DNA of 64,000 nt, from positions 62,001 through 126,000 of the forward strand of contig JAMLJC010000002.1 in assembly GCA_023953845.1 (NCBI GenBank), read 5' to 3'. The translations under genes and the position numbers were made by a program. Shown here piece by piece: positions 52,515 through 61,642 of the stretch (positions are counted from its first letter, which is position 1; each line of letters begins with the position of its first letter). Below the pieces are notes generated by a model. The model did no database searches and had not been told where the DNA came from. It was given only the letters and a program-made list of their open reading frames with translations. This DNA comes from Rhizobiaceae bacterium (GTDB taxonomy: Bacteria; Pseudomonadota; Alphaproteobacteria; Rhizobiales; Rhizobiaceae).

Positions 52515-53531
52515 ATGAAAAAGGTGCTCTTGGCCGCCCTTGCAGGGCTCTCCCTGGCCATGTCGCTCTCGATCGCCAGCGCGGCTGACGACAAGAAGGT
52601 CGTCATAGCTTACCAGACAGGCTCGGTGCCGTACTTCGTCGGCATCGCCAACGGCGATTTCGCCAAAAAGACCGGTTGGGATATCGAGTTCCGCCGCTTC
52701 AATTCGGGCGCCGAAATTTTCGCCGCCATCGCCTCCGGCGACGTGCAGGTCGGCGATGTGGGCTCCAGTCCTTTCGCGGCCGCCGTAAGCCGGGGGATCG
52801 ACGTCAAAGGCTTCTTCATTTCCTTCGTTTCCGGTGACGGCGAGGCACTCGTGGTGCGTCCGGGCATCGAGACGCCGGCCGATCTCAAGGGCAAGAAGCT
52901 CGCTGCCGCGCCTGTTTCGACCGACCACTATCAGTTGCTCGCGGTGCTCAAGCAGGAAGGAATTTCCGAGCAGGAAGCGCAGGTCATAGCCATCCCACAG
53001 CCGGAAATCGTCGCGGCGTGGAAGCGCGGCGACATTGACGGCGCCTTTGTCTGGGACCCGGCGCTCACGGAACTCAAGAAGGACGGCAAGGTCCTGCTGA
53101 CGTCAGGGCAGGTTGCCAAGCGTGGGGCGCCGACCTTCAGCGCGATCGTCGCAACCGGTCCGTTCCTCAAGGAGCATCCTGATTTCATCACGCAATACAC
53201 GCATCTGGTGGAGGGTTATTTCCGCTCGTATGCAAGCGATGCGGCCGCTTGGGGCGTCGATTCCGAGAACGTCAAGCTGATCTCGGACCTCCAGGGCGGA
53301 ACGCCGGCAAACGTCGTCGAACAGTTGAAGGCGACGATCGGAGTGCCCCCACTGGAGGAGCAGACTTCCGACAAGTGGCTCGGCGGCGGTGAAAACAGCG
53401 GTGTCGCGAAGATACTGAAAGACACGGCGTACTTCCTCAAGGACCAGAAGAAGATCACGGCCGTCAAGGACAGCTACGCCGAGTTCGCCAATCCGCAATA
53501 CGCCGAGGCGGCCAAGACCCTGTCGAACTGA
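52515..53531 (+). CDS. ABC substrate-binding protein for taurine/aliphatic sulfonates (TauA/SsuA-like)
   Basis: 338-aa periplasmic binding protein. A signal peptide (MKKVLLAALAGLSLAMS... ending ASA-AD) is followed by VVIAYQTGSVPYFVGIANGDF and GAEIFAAIASGDVQVGDVGSSP, the typical TauA-type ligand loops. Start at 52515 (MKKVLL). Precedes the ATPase, the permease and a monooxygenase/reductase pair, so an organosulfonate ligand is likely. Confidence 0.9.
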   Translation: MKKVLLAALAGLSLAMSLSIASAADDKKVVIAYQTGSVPYFVGIANGDFAKKTGWDIEFRRFNSGAEIFAAIASGDVQVGDVGSSPFAAAVSRGIDVKGFFISFVSGDGEALVVRPGIETPADLKGKKLAAAPVSTDHYQLLAVLKQEGISEQEAQVIAIPQPEIVAAWKRGDIDGAFVWDPALTELKKDGKVLLTSGQVAKRGAPTFSAIVATGPFLKEHPDFITQYTHLVEGYFRSYASDAAAWGVDSENVKLISDLQGGTPANVVEQLKATIGVPPLEEQTSDKWLGGGENSGVAKILKDTAYFLKDQKKITAVKDSYAEFANPQYAEAAKTLSN

Positions 53532-53554
53532 TCTGCCTCCCAAGGCGTCAATGG

Positions 53555-53586
53555 GGGCGCGGCCCGACCAGCGGTTGGCCGCGCCC
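53555..53586 (+). promoter_or_regulatory. Intercistronic stem-loop between binding protein and ATPase
   Basis: GGGCGCGGCC (53555-53564) pairs perfectly with GGCCGCGCCC (53577-53586), 12-base loop. Such stems often protect the binding-protein mRNA or partly terminate, raising the binding-protein dose above the ATPase and permease. Confidence 0.6.
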
Positions 53587-53605
53587 TCCGATGCGGAGAA
53601 AACAA

Positions 53606-54400
53606 ATGCTTGAGGTTCGCGAAGCCAGTGTCGTCTTCCTGGCGTCCGACGGCAGCAGTGTGCAGGCGCTGGACCGCGTGTCGCTGGACCTGCCTCCGGA
53701 TTCCATCGTTGTGGCCGTGGGCGCATCGGGTTGCGGAAAATCCACCCTGCTCAATACGATTGCCGGTTTCCTGCCGCTGACGGAGGGCTCGATCAGGCTG
53801 GACGGGGAGCCCATCGAGGGACCGGGCGGGGATCGCGGGGTCGTTTTCCAGAAGGACACGCTTCTGCCCTGGGGGTCTGTCCTCGACAACGTCGCCCTCG
53901 GGCTCAGATACAAAGGCGTCCCGAAGCGGGAGCGCCACGAGCGGGCTCGCGAACTGCTGGGTCTCGTCGGGCTGGCGGACTTCGGGAACAGGCCACCCTA
54001 CGAGCTTTCGGGCGGCATGCGTCAGCGCGTCGGCATCGCGCGGGCGCTCGCCACCGAACCGAAGATCCTGCTCATGGACGAGCCGTTCGGAGCCCTGGAC
54101 AGCCTGACGCGCGAGACGATGCAGCAGTTGCTTGCCCGCATCTGGGCGCAGACCGGCAAGCAGGTTCTCTTCATCACGCATTCGATCGAGGAGGCGCTGC
54201 TTCTCGGCACGACGATCGTGGTCATGTCGCCAAGGCCCGGCCGCATCGTGGCGCGCTTCGACGCCGACTTCGTGCGCGACTTTGCGAGATCCGGCGAGAT
54301 CGGACCGATCGTCTCGCGGCCGCGTTTCGTGGAACTGCGCGAGGAGATCCGGGCGCTCATCCACAATCCTCCCGTTTCCGGACATGGAGCGCTGCAATGA
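53606..54400 (+). CDS. ABC ATPase (TauB/SsuB-like)
   Basis: 264-aa ATPase: Walker A GASGCGKST, Q-loop VVFQKDTLLPWGSV, signature LSGGMRQRVGIARAL, Walker B LLMDEPFGALD and switch THSIEEAL. ATG at 53606 follows GGAGAAAA. Its stop overlaps the permease start by 4 bp. Confidence 0.93.
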   Translation: MLEVREASVVFLASDGSSVQALDRVSLDLPPDSIVVAVGASGCGKSTLLNTIAGFLPLTEGSIRLDGEPIEGPGGDRGVVFQKDTLLPWGSVLDNVALGLRYKGVPKRERHERARELLGLVGLADFGNRPPYELSGGMRQRVGIARALATEPKILLMDEPFGALDSLTRETMQQLLARIWAQTGKQVLFITHSIEEALLLGTTIVVMSPRPGRIVARFDADFVRDFARSGEIGPIVSRPRFVELREEIRALIHNPPVSGHGALQ

Positions 54401-55245
54401 CGATAACGGCAGACCTTCCGCTCGATCTCGCGCCCGCGATCCGCAAGCTTCCGGGTCTTCGACCGGCGAAGCCTTCCCGCGAGAAAGGCACGATCCTGAT
54501 CGGTCTCGCCACCTTCGCGGCGCTGGTCGGCTTCTGGTTCGCGGCCAGTCACTTTGGATGGGCCTCACCGCTTTTCCTGCCGTCGCCTGCCGAGGTCGCC
54601 GCCCAGTTCCGGGTCGTCGCGCAGGACGGCTACGCCGAAGGCACGCTTGCCACGCATCTCGGCTCAAGCCTCTGGCGCATCGGTATGGCTCTGGCCCTGG
54701 CGATCTTTGTCGGCGTGCCGCTTGGCCTGACCATGGGCATGAACCGATGGGTGCGCGGCGTCTTCAGCGTTCCGATCGATCTCTATTGGGGCTTGCCGCC
54801 GCTGGCCTACCTGCCGCTGCTGATCATCTGGCTCGGGATCGACGAGACGTCGAAGGTCTTGTTGCTCACGCTCGCCACTTTTGCGCCGGTATGCTTTTCG
54901 GCCCAGGCCGGCGTGCGCTCCGTACCCGTCGAGCGCATCAACGCGGCTCGCTCTCTTGGCGCCAACCGCCTGCAGATATTCGGCACTATCATCCTGCCGT
55001 CGGCTCTGCCGGAAATATTGACCGGCCTCCGGATCGCCATCGGCGCTGGCCTGTCGACGCTGGTGGCGGCCGAGCTGATCGCGGCAAGATCGGGCGTCGG
55101 CTACATGATCATGTCAGCCGCGAACTTTCTCGCCACCGACATCGTCTTCGTCGGGCTGATCGTCATCGCCGCCCTCGCTTTCAGCCTGTCCGCCGGCATG
55201 CGCTGGCTGGAGCGACGGCTCGTGCCCTGGAAGGGCAAGCTCTGA
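54397..55245 (+). CDS. ABC permease (TauC/SsuC-like)
   Basis: 282-aa membrane permease with about six hydrophobic segments and an EAA loop NAARSLGANRLQIFGTIILP. A cytoplasmic N-terminus of about 30 residues precedes the first helix (LIGLATFAALVGFWFAA). Third gene of the sulfonate importer. Confidence 0.92.
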   Translation: MTITADLPLDLAPAIRKLPGLRPAKPSREKGTILIGLATFAALVGFWFAASHFGWASPLFLPSPAEVAAQFRVVAQDGYAEGTLATHLGSSLWRIGMALALAIFVGVPLGLTMGMNRWVRGVFSVPIDLYWGLPPLAYLPLLIIWLGIDETSKVLLLTLATFAPVCFSAQAGVRSVPVERINAARSLGANRLQIFGTIILPSALPEILTGLRIAIGAGLSTLVAAELIAARSGVGYMIMSAANFLATDIVFVGLIVIAALAFSLSAGMRWLERRLVPWKGKL

Positions 55246-55278
55246 TTTCCCGAATTCCACGTCAAAAAGGAATATCTT

Positions 55279-56442
55279 ATGTCGAAAGCACCGGATCTCT
55301 ACTGGTACCTCCCGACGCATGGCGACGGCCCCTATCTCGGCACGGACGAGCGCCATCGCCCGGCAACGCTGGGTTATCTCGGCGAAATAGCCAGGGCCGC
55401 CGACCGTCTCGGCTTCAAGGGCGTATTGCTGCCGACGGGAACGCGCTGCGAGGATGCGTGGATAGTCGCAGCCGCTCTGATCCCGCAGACCGAAAGGCTG
55501 CGGTTCCTCGTGGCGCTCAGGCCGGGCAGCGGAACGCCCGGGCTGTTTGCCCGCCATGCAGCGACCCTGGATCGCATTTCCGGCGGCCGCGTTCTCGTCA
55601 ATGTGGTCACAGGCGCCGACCCTGCGGATCTCGCGGGCGACGGCAACAAGCTGTCGCATGCCGAGCGCTATGCGCAGACGGACGAGTTCCTCACCATATG
55701 GCGACGCATCCTGTCGGGCGAGCCGGCGGATTTCGAAGGCAAGTATCTTTCCGCCCACGGCACGGACATTTCCTTCCCGCCGGTTCAGCAGCCATACCCG
55801 CCGCTATGGTTCGGGGGGTCGTCGGATGCGGGCATCGAGGTCGCGGCCAAGCACATCGACGTCTATCTCAGTTGGGGCGAGCCGGTTGAGCAGCTCAGGG
55901 AAAAGTTCGATCGCGTACGGGGGCGCGCCGCCGCCCTTGGGCGCAGCGTTCGCTTCGGCCTGCGCATCAACCTGATCGTCCGGGAGACCGAGGAAGAGGC
56001 ATGGGCCGCTGCCGACCGTCTCATCAGCCGCGTGACGGACGACCTCATCGCCGAGGCACAGCACCAATTCACCAGTGTTTCCGAATCCGTCGGCCAGAAG
56101 AGGATCTCGGCGCTTCATCAAGGCCGACGCGACAAGCTGGTGGTGGCGCCAAACCTCTGGGCCGGCCTCGGCCTGGTGCGCGGCGGAGCGGGCACGGCGC
56201 TCGTCGGCAGCGCCGAGAACGTCGCGGCCCGCATCCGGGAATATCAGGACATCGGTGTCGAGACGTTCATCACGTCGGCCTATCCGCATCTGGAGGAAAT
56301 CTTCAACGTTTCCGAACTGCTGTTCCCGGCGCTTGGGCTCGATGGAGAGGCAGCGCCTCCGGAACGGGGATGGGATCTGGAGTTCGGGCGAGGGGGCGCC
56401 CCCGGCGTTGTCGCGGCGACAAGACGACAGGCCGCCGGGTGA
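55279..56442 (+). CDS. ssuD: FMNH2-dependent alkanesulfonate monooxygenase
   Basis: 387-aa luciferase-fold flavin monooxygenase that converts alkanesulfonates to aldehydes plus sulfite. Landmarks are LYWYLPTHGDGPYLG at the start, GTRCEDAWIVAAALIPQT (Cys), HAATLDRISGGRVLVNVVTGADP, HAERYAQTDEFLTIWRRIL and QQPYPPLWFGGSS. These are the usual SsuD/LLM-class segments. It follows the permease by 33 bp and precedes the flavin reductase that would supply FMNH2. The aldehyde is probably used as carbon source elsewhere. Confidence 0.92.
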   Translation: MSKAPDLYWYLPTHGDGPYLGTDERHRPATLGYLGEIARAADRLGFKGVLLPTGTRCEDAWIVAAALIPQTERLRFLVALRPGSGTPGLFARHAATLDRISGGRVLVNVVTGADPADLAGDGNKLSHAERYAQTDEFLTIWRRILSGEPADFEGKYLSAHGTDISFPPVQQPYPPLWFGGSSDAGIEVAAKHIDVYLSWGEPVEQLREKFDRVRGRAAALGRSVRFGLRINLIVRETEEEAWAAADRLISRVTDDLIAEAQHQFTSVSESVGQKRISALHQGRRDKLVVAPNLWAGLGLVRGGAGTALVGSAENVAARIREYQDIGVETFITSAYPHLEEIFNVSELLFPALGLDGEAAPPERGWDLEFGRGGAPGVVAATRRQAAG

Positions 56443-56453
56443 AGGAGACAGCG

Positions 56454-57014
56454 ATGTCGCATGCGACGGTAGTGGGGTTCTCGGGAAATATCACGCGCCC
56501 CTCCAGAACATTCGCCTTCGTCGATCACGTCGTGCGGGACATCGCCAGAGCGACGGGTCTGGCGGGACGGACCTACGATATCGAGGATCTCGGTCCGTCG
56601 CTTCTGCAGGCCCGGAGTGCGAGCGACCTCGACGCGCAGGCAAAAGACATAGTCGAGCGGATCATAGGGTCGGATGTTCTCGTCGTCGGGTCGCCGACCT
56701 ACAAGGGCAGCTACACCGGACTGTTCAAGCACGTCTTCGACCTGATCGAGCCGGCTGCCTTACGGGGCAAGCCTGTCGTGCTGACGGCCACGGGTGGCGG
56801 CGACCGGCACGCGCTGATAGCCGAACATTCGCTCCGGCCCCTGTTCGGCTTCTTCGAGGCGCTTGCCCTGCCTACGGCGATATACGCATCAGACCGGGAT
56901 TTCGTGGACGGCAAAGTCGTTTCCGACGCCACCCTGCACAGAGTTTCACAGGCGGTCGGTCAGGCTGAAACGGCTTTGAGGTCCATCAAGGATTTCGCAC
57001 TTGCTGCGGAATGA
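56454..57014 (+). CDS. ssuE: NAD(P)H-dependent FMN reductase (SsuE/MsuE-like)
   Basis: 186-aa flavodoxin-fold reductase. The N-terminal VVGFSGNITRPSRTFAFVDH binds the FMN phosphate; GSPTYKGSYTGLFKHVFDL is the family active-site loop, followed by ATGGGDRHALIAEHSLRPLF. ATG at 56454 with AAGGAGA upstream, 11 bp after the monooxygenase stop. It provides FMNH2 to SsuD. It converges on the ectoine operon. Confidence 0.92.
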   Translation: MSHATVVGFSGNITRPSRTFAFVDHVVRDIARATGLAGRTYDIEDLGPSLLQARSASDLDAQAKDIVERIIGSDVLVVGSPTYKGSYTGLFKHVFDLIEPAALRGKPVVLTATGGGDRHALIAEHSLRPLFGFFEALALPTAIYASDRDFVDGKVVSDATLHRVSQAVGQAETALRSIKDFALAAE

Positions 57015-57088
57015 CCGGCGTCGAACTCCGAACCTGCTGCTGAACGCCTGGCCCGGCTTATCCAGACTCGGGCGTCTCGTGAGCGCGC

Positions 57089-58468
57089 TCAATCCGGCGC
57101 GAAGACCGATTTCACAGCGGCTGCCGTCTGTCCGGCGATTATGTCGGCTTCCTCCCGGGACAGGCAGAGCGGCGGCGCGAAGCCCAGAATGTCGCCCTGC
57201 GGCATGGCCCGGCCGATGACGCCGCGCTCCAGAAGCGCCGCGGCCACCTGCGCGCCGATTTTCCTTGCCGGGTCGAAGAAGGTGCGATCGTCGCGGCCCT
57301 CGACGAACTCCACAGCCGCCATCAGGCCGTCCCCGCGCACCTCGCCGACATTCGCATGGCCGCCGACGGCGTCCGCAAGCGCCTTGCGGAAATAGGCCCC
57401 GACCTCGCCCGCGTTTTTCACCAGTTCGAGCGAGTCGATCAGCTCCAGATTGGCGATGCCGGCCGCCGCGCAGATCGGGTGCGCCGAATAGGTCCAGCCG
57501 TGGCCGATCGGCCCCAATCGATCGGACCCCTGCACCAGCACGTTCCAGACCTTGTCCGACACGATCACGCCCGACAGAGGCGCATAGGCCGAAGTCAGAC
57601 CCTTGGCGATGGTGATGAGGTCGGGCCTGATGCCGTAGTGGTCCGAACCGAACATCGTGCCCAGACGTCCGAAGCCGGTGACCACCTCATCGGCGACGAG
57701 CAGGACGTCGTATTTCATCAGCACGGCCTGTATCTTCGCCCAGTAGCCGGCCGGGGGCGGAACGATGCCGCCCGTCCCGAGAATCGGCTCCCCGATGAAG
57801 GCGGCGACGGTGTCCGGCCCCTCGGCGAGGATCAACTCTTCCAGCCTGTCGGCGCAGAATTGCGAGAACTGCTCCTCGCTCATCGAGCGGTCTTCCCGGC
57901 GGAAATAACAGGGTGCCTCCGTGTGCAGGATCGGCGCGCGCGGCAGGTCGAAGGCGTTGTGGAAGAGATGCAGGCCGGTCAGCGATCCGGTCATGACGCC
58001 GGAGCCGTGATAGCTGCGCCAGCGCGAGATGATCTTTTTCTTCTCGGGCCGGCCGAGCACGTTGTTGTAATACCAGATCAGCTTGATGTTGGTTTCGTTG
58101 GCATCCGATCCCGACAGGCCGAAATAGACACGGCTCATTCTCGCCGGCGCGCGGTCAATGATCATCTTGGCCAAGGTGATCGACGCTTCGGTGCCGTGGC
58201 CCGCATAGGCGTGATAATAGGCGAGCTCCTTCGCCTGCGCGGCGATGGCCTCGGCGATCTCGGTGCGTCCGTAGCCGACATTGACGCAGTAGAGCCCGGC
58301 GAAGGCGTCGAGGCTTGTCTTTCCGTTGGTGTCGGTGACGTAGACGCCTTCGCCGCCGGTGATCACGCGGCTGGCGGATTCGCCTCGGGCATGGGTGCCC
58401 ATATGGGTCGAGGGATGGAAGAAGTGATCCCGGTCCCAGGCGTTGAGTTCGTTCGATCTGTCAAGCAT
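57089..58468 (-). CDS. doeD: Diaminobutyrate aminotransferase of ectoine catabolism (DoeD/Atf)
   Basis: 459-aa class III PLP aminotransferase. The N-terminus LDRSNELNAWDRDHFFHPST and GEGVYVTDTNGKTSLDAFAGLYCVNVGYGR is typical of DoeD. PLP-site segments: GLSGSDANETNIKL, WRSYHGSG, LLVADEVVTGFGRLG and lysine in TIAKGLTSAYAP. It converts L-2,4-diaminobutyrate to aspartate semialdehyde. Last gene of the ectoine operon, 17 bp after doeC. The start at 58468 fits; the frame is open far upstream but those codons overlap doeC and have no similarity. Confidence 0.9.
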   Translation of the reverse strand: MLDRSNELNAWDRDHFFHPSTHMGTHARGESASRVITGGEGVYVTDTNGKTSLDAFAGLYCVNVGYGRTEIAEAIAAQAKELAYYHAYAGHGTEASITLAKMIIDRAPARMSRVYFGLSGSDANETNIKLIWYYNNVLGRPEKKKIISRWRSYHGSGVMTGSLTGLHLFHNAFDLPRAPILHTEAPCYFRREDRSMSEEQFSQFCADRLEELILAEGPDTVAAFIGEPILGTGGIVPPPAGYWAKIQAVLMKYDVLLVADEVVTGFGRLGTMFGSDHYGIRPDLITIAKGLTSAYAPLSGVIVSDKVWNVLVQGSDRLGPIGHGWTYSAHPICAAAGIANLELIDSLELVKNAGEVGAYFRKALADAVGGHANVGEVRGDGLMAAVEFVEGRDDRTFFDPARKIGAQVAAALLERGVIGRAMPQGDILGFAPPLCLSREEADIIAGQTAAAVKSVFAPD

Positions 58469-58485
58469 GGGGCAATTCCTCGTGT

Positions 58486-59979
58486 TCAGGCCACGTCGAT
58501 GCAGAGGTATTTGAGGTCGGTGAAGGCTTCCAGGCCGTGGCGAGAGCCTTCGCGGCCAAGGCCTGATTGCTTGACGCCGCCGAACGGCACGGGCGCGCCG
58601 GTGATCTTGACGCGGTTGATCGCAACCATGCCATAGTCGAGAGCCCGGCCCATGCGAAGCTGCCGCGCGCCGTTCTCGGTGACGACATAGGCGACGAGAC
58701 CGTATTCGGTGTCGTTCGCGCGGGCCAAAACCTCGTCTTCCGTATCGAAGGAGGTCACGGCGGCGACCGGTCCGAATGTCTCTTCGCGCATGATGAGTGC
58801 GTCGTCCGGCACGTCCGCAAGCAGCGTCGGCCGATAGAAGAGCGGACCCGCCGGATGGCGTTTCCCGCCCGCCAGCAGCCGTGCGCCTTTCGCAAGCGCA
58901 TCGGCCACGTGTTCCTCCACCTTGGCCATCGCGCGGGCATGCATGAGCGGCCCGACCTCGACGCCGGCTTCGAGGCCTGAGCCGACCTTCAGGGTCTCGA
59001 TACGGGCGGCGAAGGCTTCGCAGAAGCGCGCATAGAGCGGACGCCGGATATAGATGCGGTTGGCGGCGAGGCAGTCCTGCCCGGACGTGGCGAACTTGGC
59101 GTCGAGGGCGATCTTTACCGCCCTGTCGAGATCGGCGTCGTCGAAGACGATCAGCGGGGCATGGCCGCCCAGTTCCATGATGAGGCGCTTCATCGTGGGC
59201 GCGCATTTTGTGGTGATCAACCTTCCGATCTCCGTCGAGCCCGTAAAGCTCATGGCGCGGACGCGGGCATCGGCGCACAGGCGTCCGACGATGGTCGCGG
59301 CGTCGCCCGTCACCACGTTGAACACGCCGGCCGGCAAGCCGGCCCGTTCCCCGAGTTCTGCCAGGGCAAGGGCGGAAAGGGGCGTCTCGGAGGACGGATG
59401 TGCGACGACGGTGCAGCCAGCGGCGAGCGCGGCGGCGGCCTTGCGGGTCAGCATGGCGGAGGGGAAGTTCCACGGGGTTACGATCCCGGCGACGCCGACC
59501 GGCTCGCGCCGCACAATCATCTCCGCATCGGGCAGATGGCTGGTGACGCTCTCGGCGTTCATCCGTTTCGCCTCCTCCGCATACCACTCGACAAAGGAGG
59601 CGGCGTAGTCGATCTCGCCTCGCGATTCGGCTATCGGCTTGCCCTGCTCGACAGTCATCAGCAGCGCCAGGTCCTCTCTGGCTTCGAGCATCAGCCCGTG
59701 CCAGTTCCGCAGGATCGCGGCCCGCTGCTGCGGCAGCAGCGCGCGCCATTCCGGGAAAGCGCGTTGCGCGGCGTCGACGGCCGCATCCGTGTCGGCCGCA
59801 TCGAGGGCGGCCACCCAGGCAATGGTGGCGCCTGTGGCCGGATCGGTGACCTCGAAACTGCGCGCGCCGCTTCCGGCGGTCCAGCGCCCCTCGACATAAC
59901 CGAGCTCGCGCAGCAGGCGACGGTCGGTCAGGGCGTCAAGGCCTTCGCCGCGGATCGCGGGTGCAAACATCGCCGGCAT
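58486..59979 (-). CDS. doeC: Aldehyde dehydrogenase of ectoine catabolism (DoeC/Ssd)
   Basis: 497-aa NAD(P)-dependent aldehyde dehydrogenase (succinate/aspartate-semialdehyde type). Landmarks are GVAGIVTPWNFPSAMLTRK, SFTGSTEIGR, catalytic Glu269 in MELGGHAP and catalytic Cys303 in SGQDCLAANR. The cofactor-phosphate lysine usually found in a KPxxxTP segment is replaced by His194 (VVAHPSSETP), which may affect cofactor preference. It would oxidise aspartate semialdehyde to aspartate. Precedes doeD and follows asnC by 116 bp. A start at 59970 is an alternative. Confidence 0.88.
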   Translation of the reverse strand: MPAMFAPAIRGEGLDALTDRRLLRELGYVEGRWTAGSGARSFEVTDPATGATIAWVAALDAADTDAAVDAAQRAFPEWRALLPQQRAAILRNWHGLMLEAREDLALLMTVEQGKPIAESRGEIDYAASFVEWYAEEAKRMNAESVTSHLPDAEMIVRREPVGVAGIVTPWNFPSAMLTRKAAAALAAGCTVVAHPSSETPLSALALAELGERAGLPAGVFNVVTGDAATIVGRLCADARVRAMSFTGSTEIGRLITTKCAPTMKRLIMELGGHAPLIVFDDADLDRAVKIALDAKFATSGQDCLAANRIYIRRPLYARFCEAFAARIETLKVGSGLEAGVEVGPLMHARAMAKVEEHVADALAKGARLLAGGKRHPAGPLFYRPTLLADVPDDALIMREETFGPVAAVTSFDTEDEVLARANDTEYGLVAYVVTENGARQLRMGRALDYGMVAINRVKITGAPVPFGGVKQSGLGREGSRHGLEAFTDLKYLCIDVA

Positions 59980-60095
59980 GAAAACCTCCCTACTTTCCAG
60001 GAGAGTCTAGGCAATCAGCCGTAGAGAATGCGCCCAAATGCGAAGGCGCGGGCGGCAATGCGGACCAAAACGGCCGCCCGAACCAGAGAGATCGT

Positions 60096-60587
60096 CTATT
60101 CCTCCGCGTCCGTCGCTAGCCAGCCAACCGGCATGGCGTCTTCCTTGACGGTGCGCGTAACGATGTAGGTGAAATAGCGGTCGATGCCGATCTCGCGCTC
60201 CAGCAGTCCGTCGACCAGCCGCTGGTAGGTATCGATGTCGCGGGTCACGACCTTCAGGATATAGTCCACGCCGCCGCCGACCGCCCAGCAGGCGACGACT
60301 TGCGGCAGATCGCGGATCGCGCGCTCGAAGCGGTCGAAATCGGCCTGGCGGTGGCTTCCGAGCGTCACTTCCATCAGCACGCTCGCGATCACACCGATGG
60401 CGCGCAACTCGATCCTGGCGTGATAGCCCCTGATGATCCCGGCCTTCTCGAGCTTGCGCAGCCTGAGCCAGCAGGGCGTAGGCGAGAGGCCTACCTTCTC
60501 CGCGAGCGCCAGCTTGGTTATGCGGCCGTCCCGCTGGACCGCGTCGAGGATCTTCAGATCGATCGCGTCGAGCCGCGGGCTGGTCAT
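60096..60587 (-). CDS. Lrp/AsnC-family regulator of ectoine catabolism (DoeX-like)
   Basis: 163-aa regulator: N-terminal HTH (LDAIDLKILDAVQRDGRITK, LAEKVGLSPTPCWLRLRKLE) and a C-terminal RAM ligand domain (DYILKVVTRDIDTYQRLVDGLL). Its place between doeB and doeC matches the asnC gene of the Ruegeria pomeroyi ectoine operon as recalled. Likely senses an ectoine-derived amino acid and activates the operon. Confidence 0.9.
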   Translation of the reverse strand: MTSPRLDAIDLKILDAVQRDGRITKLALAEKVGLSPTPCWLRLRKLEKAGIIRGYHARIELRAIGVIASVLMEVTLGSHRQADFDRFERAIRDLPQVVACWAVGGGVDYILKVVTRDIDTYQRLVDGLLEREIGIDRYFTYIVTRTVKEDAMPVGWLATDAEE

Positions 60588-60632
60588 GTCAGCAGCCTGC
60601 CGGATGCCGCGCAGAGACTTCGGACACGCGCA

Positions 60633-61640
60633 TCACCCGACCTCCACCGCGACTACGCTTGCGCAATCGCCCGCCTTGACGAGGCCGGGGAAGTGTCGGG
60701 CAGTCAGGATGCCCGTCATTTTCGCCCTGATCTCCTGCGGGGCGAGACCCGTGCGCGATACCTGATGGATGCGCGCGACGACCTGACCTTCCGTCACCGT
60801 CTCGCCGAGATCGGCCGTGGTCTCGATCAGCCCGTCTTCCTCGGCGAAGCAGAAGCAGTCCCCCGATGGCATGTCGAGCCAGCGGGTCGGCTGCCGGTCG
60901 ACCTGGCCGGAGAGGATGCCGGCATGCTTCAACACATTGGCGACGCCGCGGCGCGCGATGCGAACAGTGGCCGCAGTCGAGGTGCCGCCGCCGCCGAGCT
61001 CTGTCGTGACGAAAACCTTGCCCATCTCTTCGGCGGCTGTGTCGTACATGCCGACGGCGTCGATTTCGAGCATCTTGACGGAGTAGGGCGCGGAGAAGGC
61101 CTCCACGGCCGCGAACGCCCGCTTCGACAACGCCTCGTCGGGCAGGATATGCGCCGCGCAGAACGGGATGAAGTCGAGTGTCTTGCCGCCCGAGTGGAAA
61201 TCGATCACCAGATCGGCGCGCGGCAGGAGTTCGCGCTGGAAATAGTCGGCGATTTTTTCCGTTACAGTGCCGTCCGGCCGGCCGGGGAAGGAACGGTTCA
61301 TATTGCCCTTGTCAATGGGCGAGGTGCGGGTTGCAGCCCGGAACGCCGGATAATTCATCGCCGGGACAATGATCACAGCGCCACGGATGTCCTCCATCCT
61401 CAGGGTCCGCGCCAGTTCGAACAGCGCGAGCGGTCCCTCATATTCGTCGCCGTGGTTGCCGCCGGTCAGCAGCGCGGTCGGCCCCTCGCCGTTGCGCACG
61501 ACCGCGATCGGGATCATCACCGACCCCCATGCCGAGTCGTCGCGGCTGTGAGGAAGGCGCAGATGGCCGTGCCGGACGCCATCGCCGTCCGGATCGATGG
61601 TCGGGGAGATCGGTGACGGACGCCTGGCCTTCTGTGTCAT
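60633..61640 (-). CDS. doeB: N-alpha-acetyl-L-2,4-diaminobutyrate deacetylase (EutE/DoeB)
   Basis: 335-aa zinc deacetylase of the AstE/AspA family. Zinc ligands are in TGGNHGDEYEGP (His and Glu) and VIDFHSGGKT (His). The substrate-binding segment NMNRSFPG and catalytic Glu in VFVTTELGGGGT are present. Together with DoeA it turns hydrolysed ectoine into L-2,4-diaminobutyrate plus acetate. ATG at 61640 lies 2 bp after the doeA stop. Confidence 0.92.
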   Translation of the reverse strand: MTQKARRPSPISPTIDPDGDGVRHGHLRLPHSRDDSAWGSVMIPIAVVRNGEGPTALLTGGNHGDEYEGPLALFELARTLRMEDIRGAVIIVPAMNYPAFRAATRTSPIDKGNMNRSFPGRPDGTVTEKIADYFQRELLPRADLVIDFHSGGKTLDFIPFCAAHILPDEALSKRAFAAVEAFSAPYSVKMLEIDAVGMYDTAAEEMGKVFVTTELGGGGTSTAATVRIARRGVANVLKHAGILSGQVDRQPTRWLDMPSGDCFCFAEEDGLIETTADLGETVTEGQVVARIHQVSRTGLAPQEIRAKMTGILTARHFPGLVKAGDCASVVAVEVG

Positions 61641-61642
61641 GC

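Noticed and set aside
57089..59749. Open 886-codon frame fusing doeD with an N-terminal extension
   Set aside because: The upstream 430 codons are the antisense-free shadow of doeC in another frame with Arg/Gly-rich low-complexity sequence; doeD similarity starts at 58468.
60300..61616. 438-codon plus-strand frame opposite doeB and asnC
   Set aside because: Antisense shadow; composition rich in Arg/Gly/Ala with no motif.
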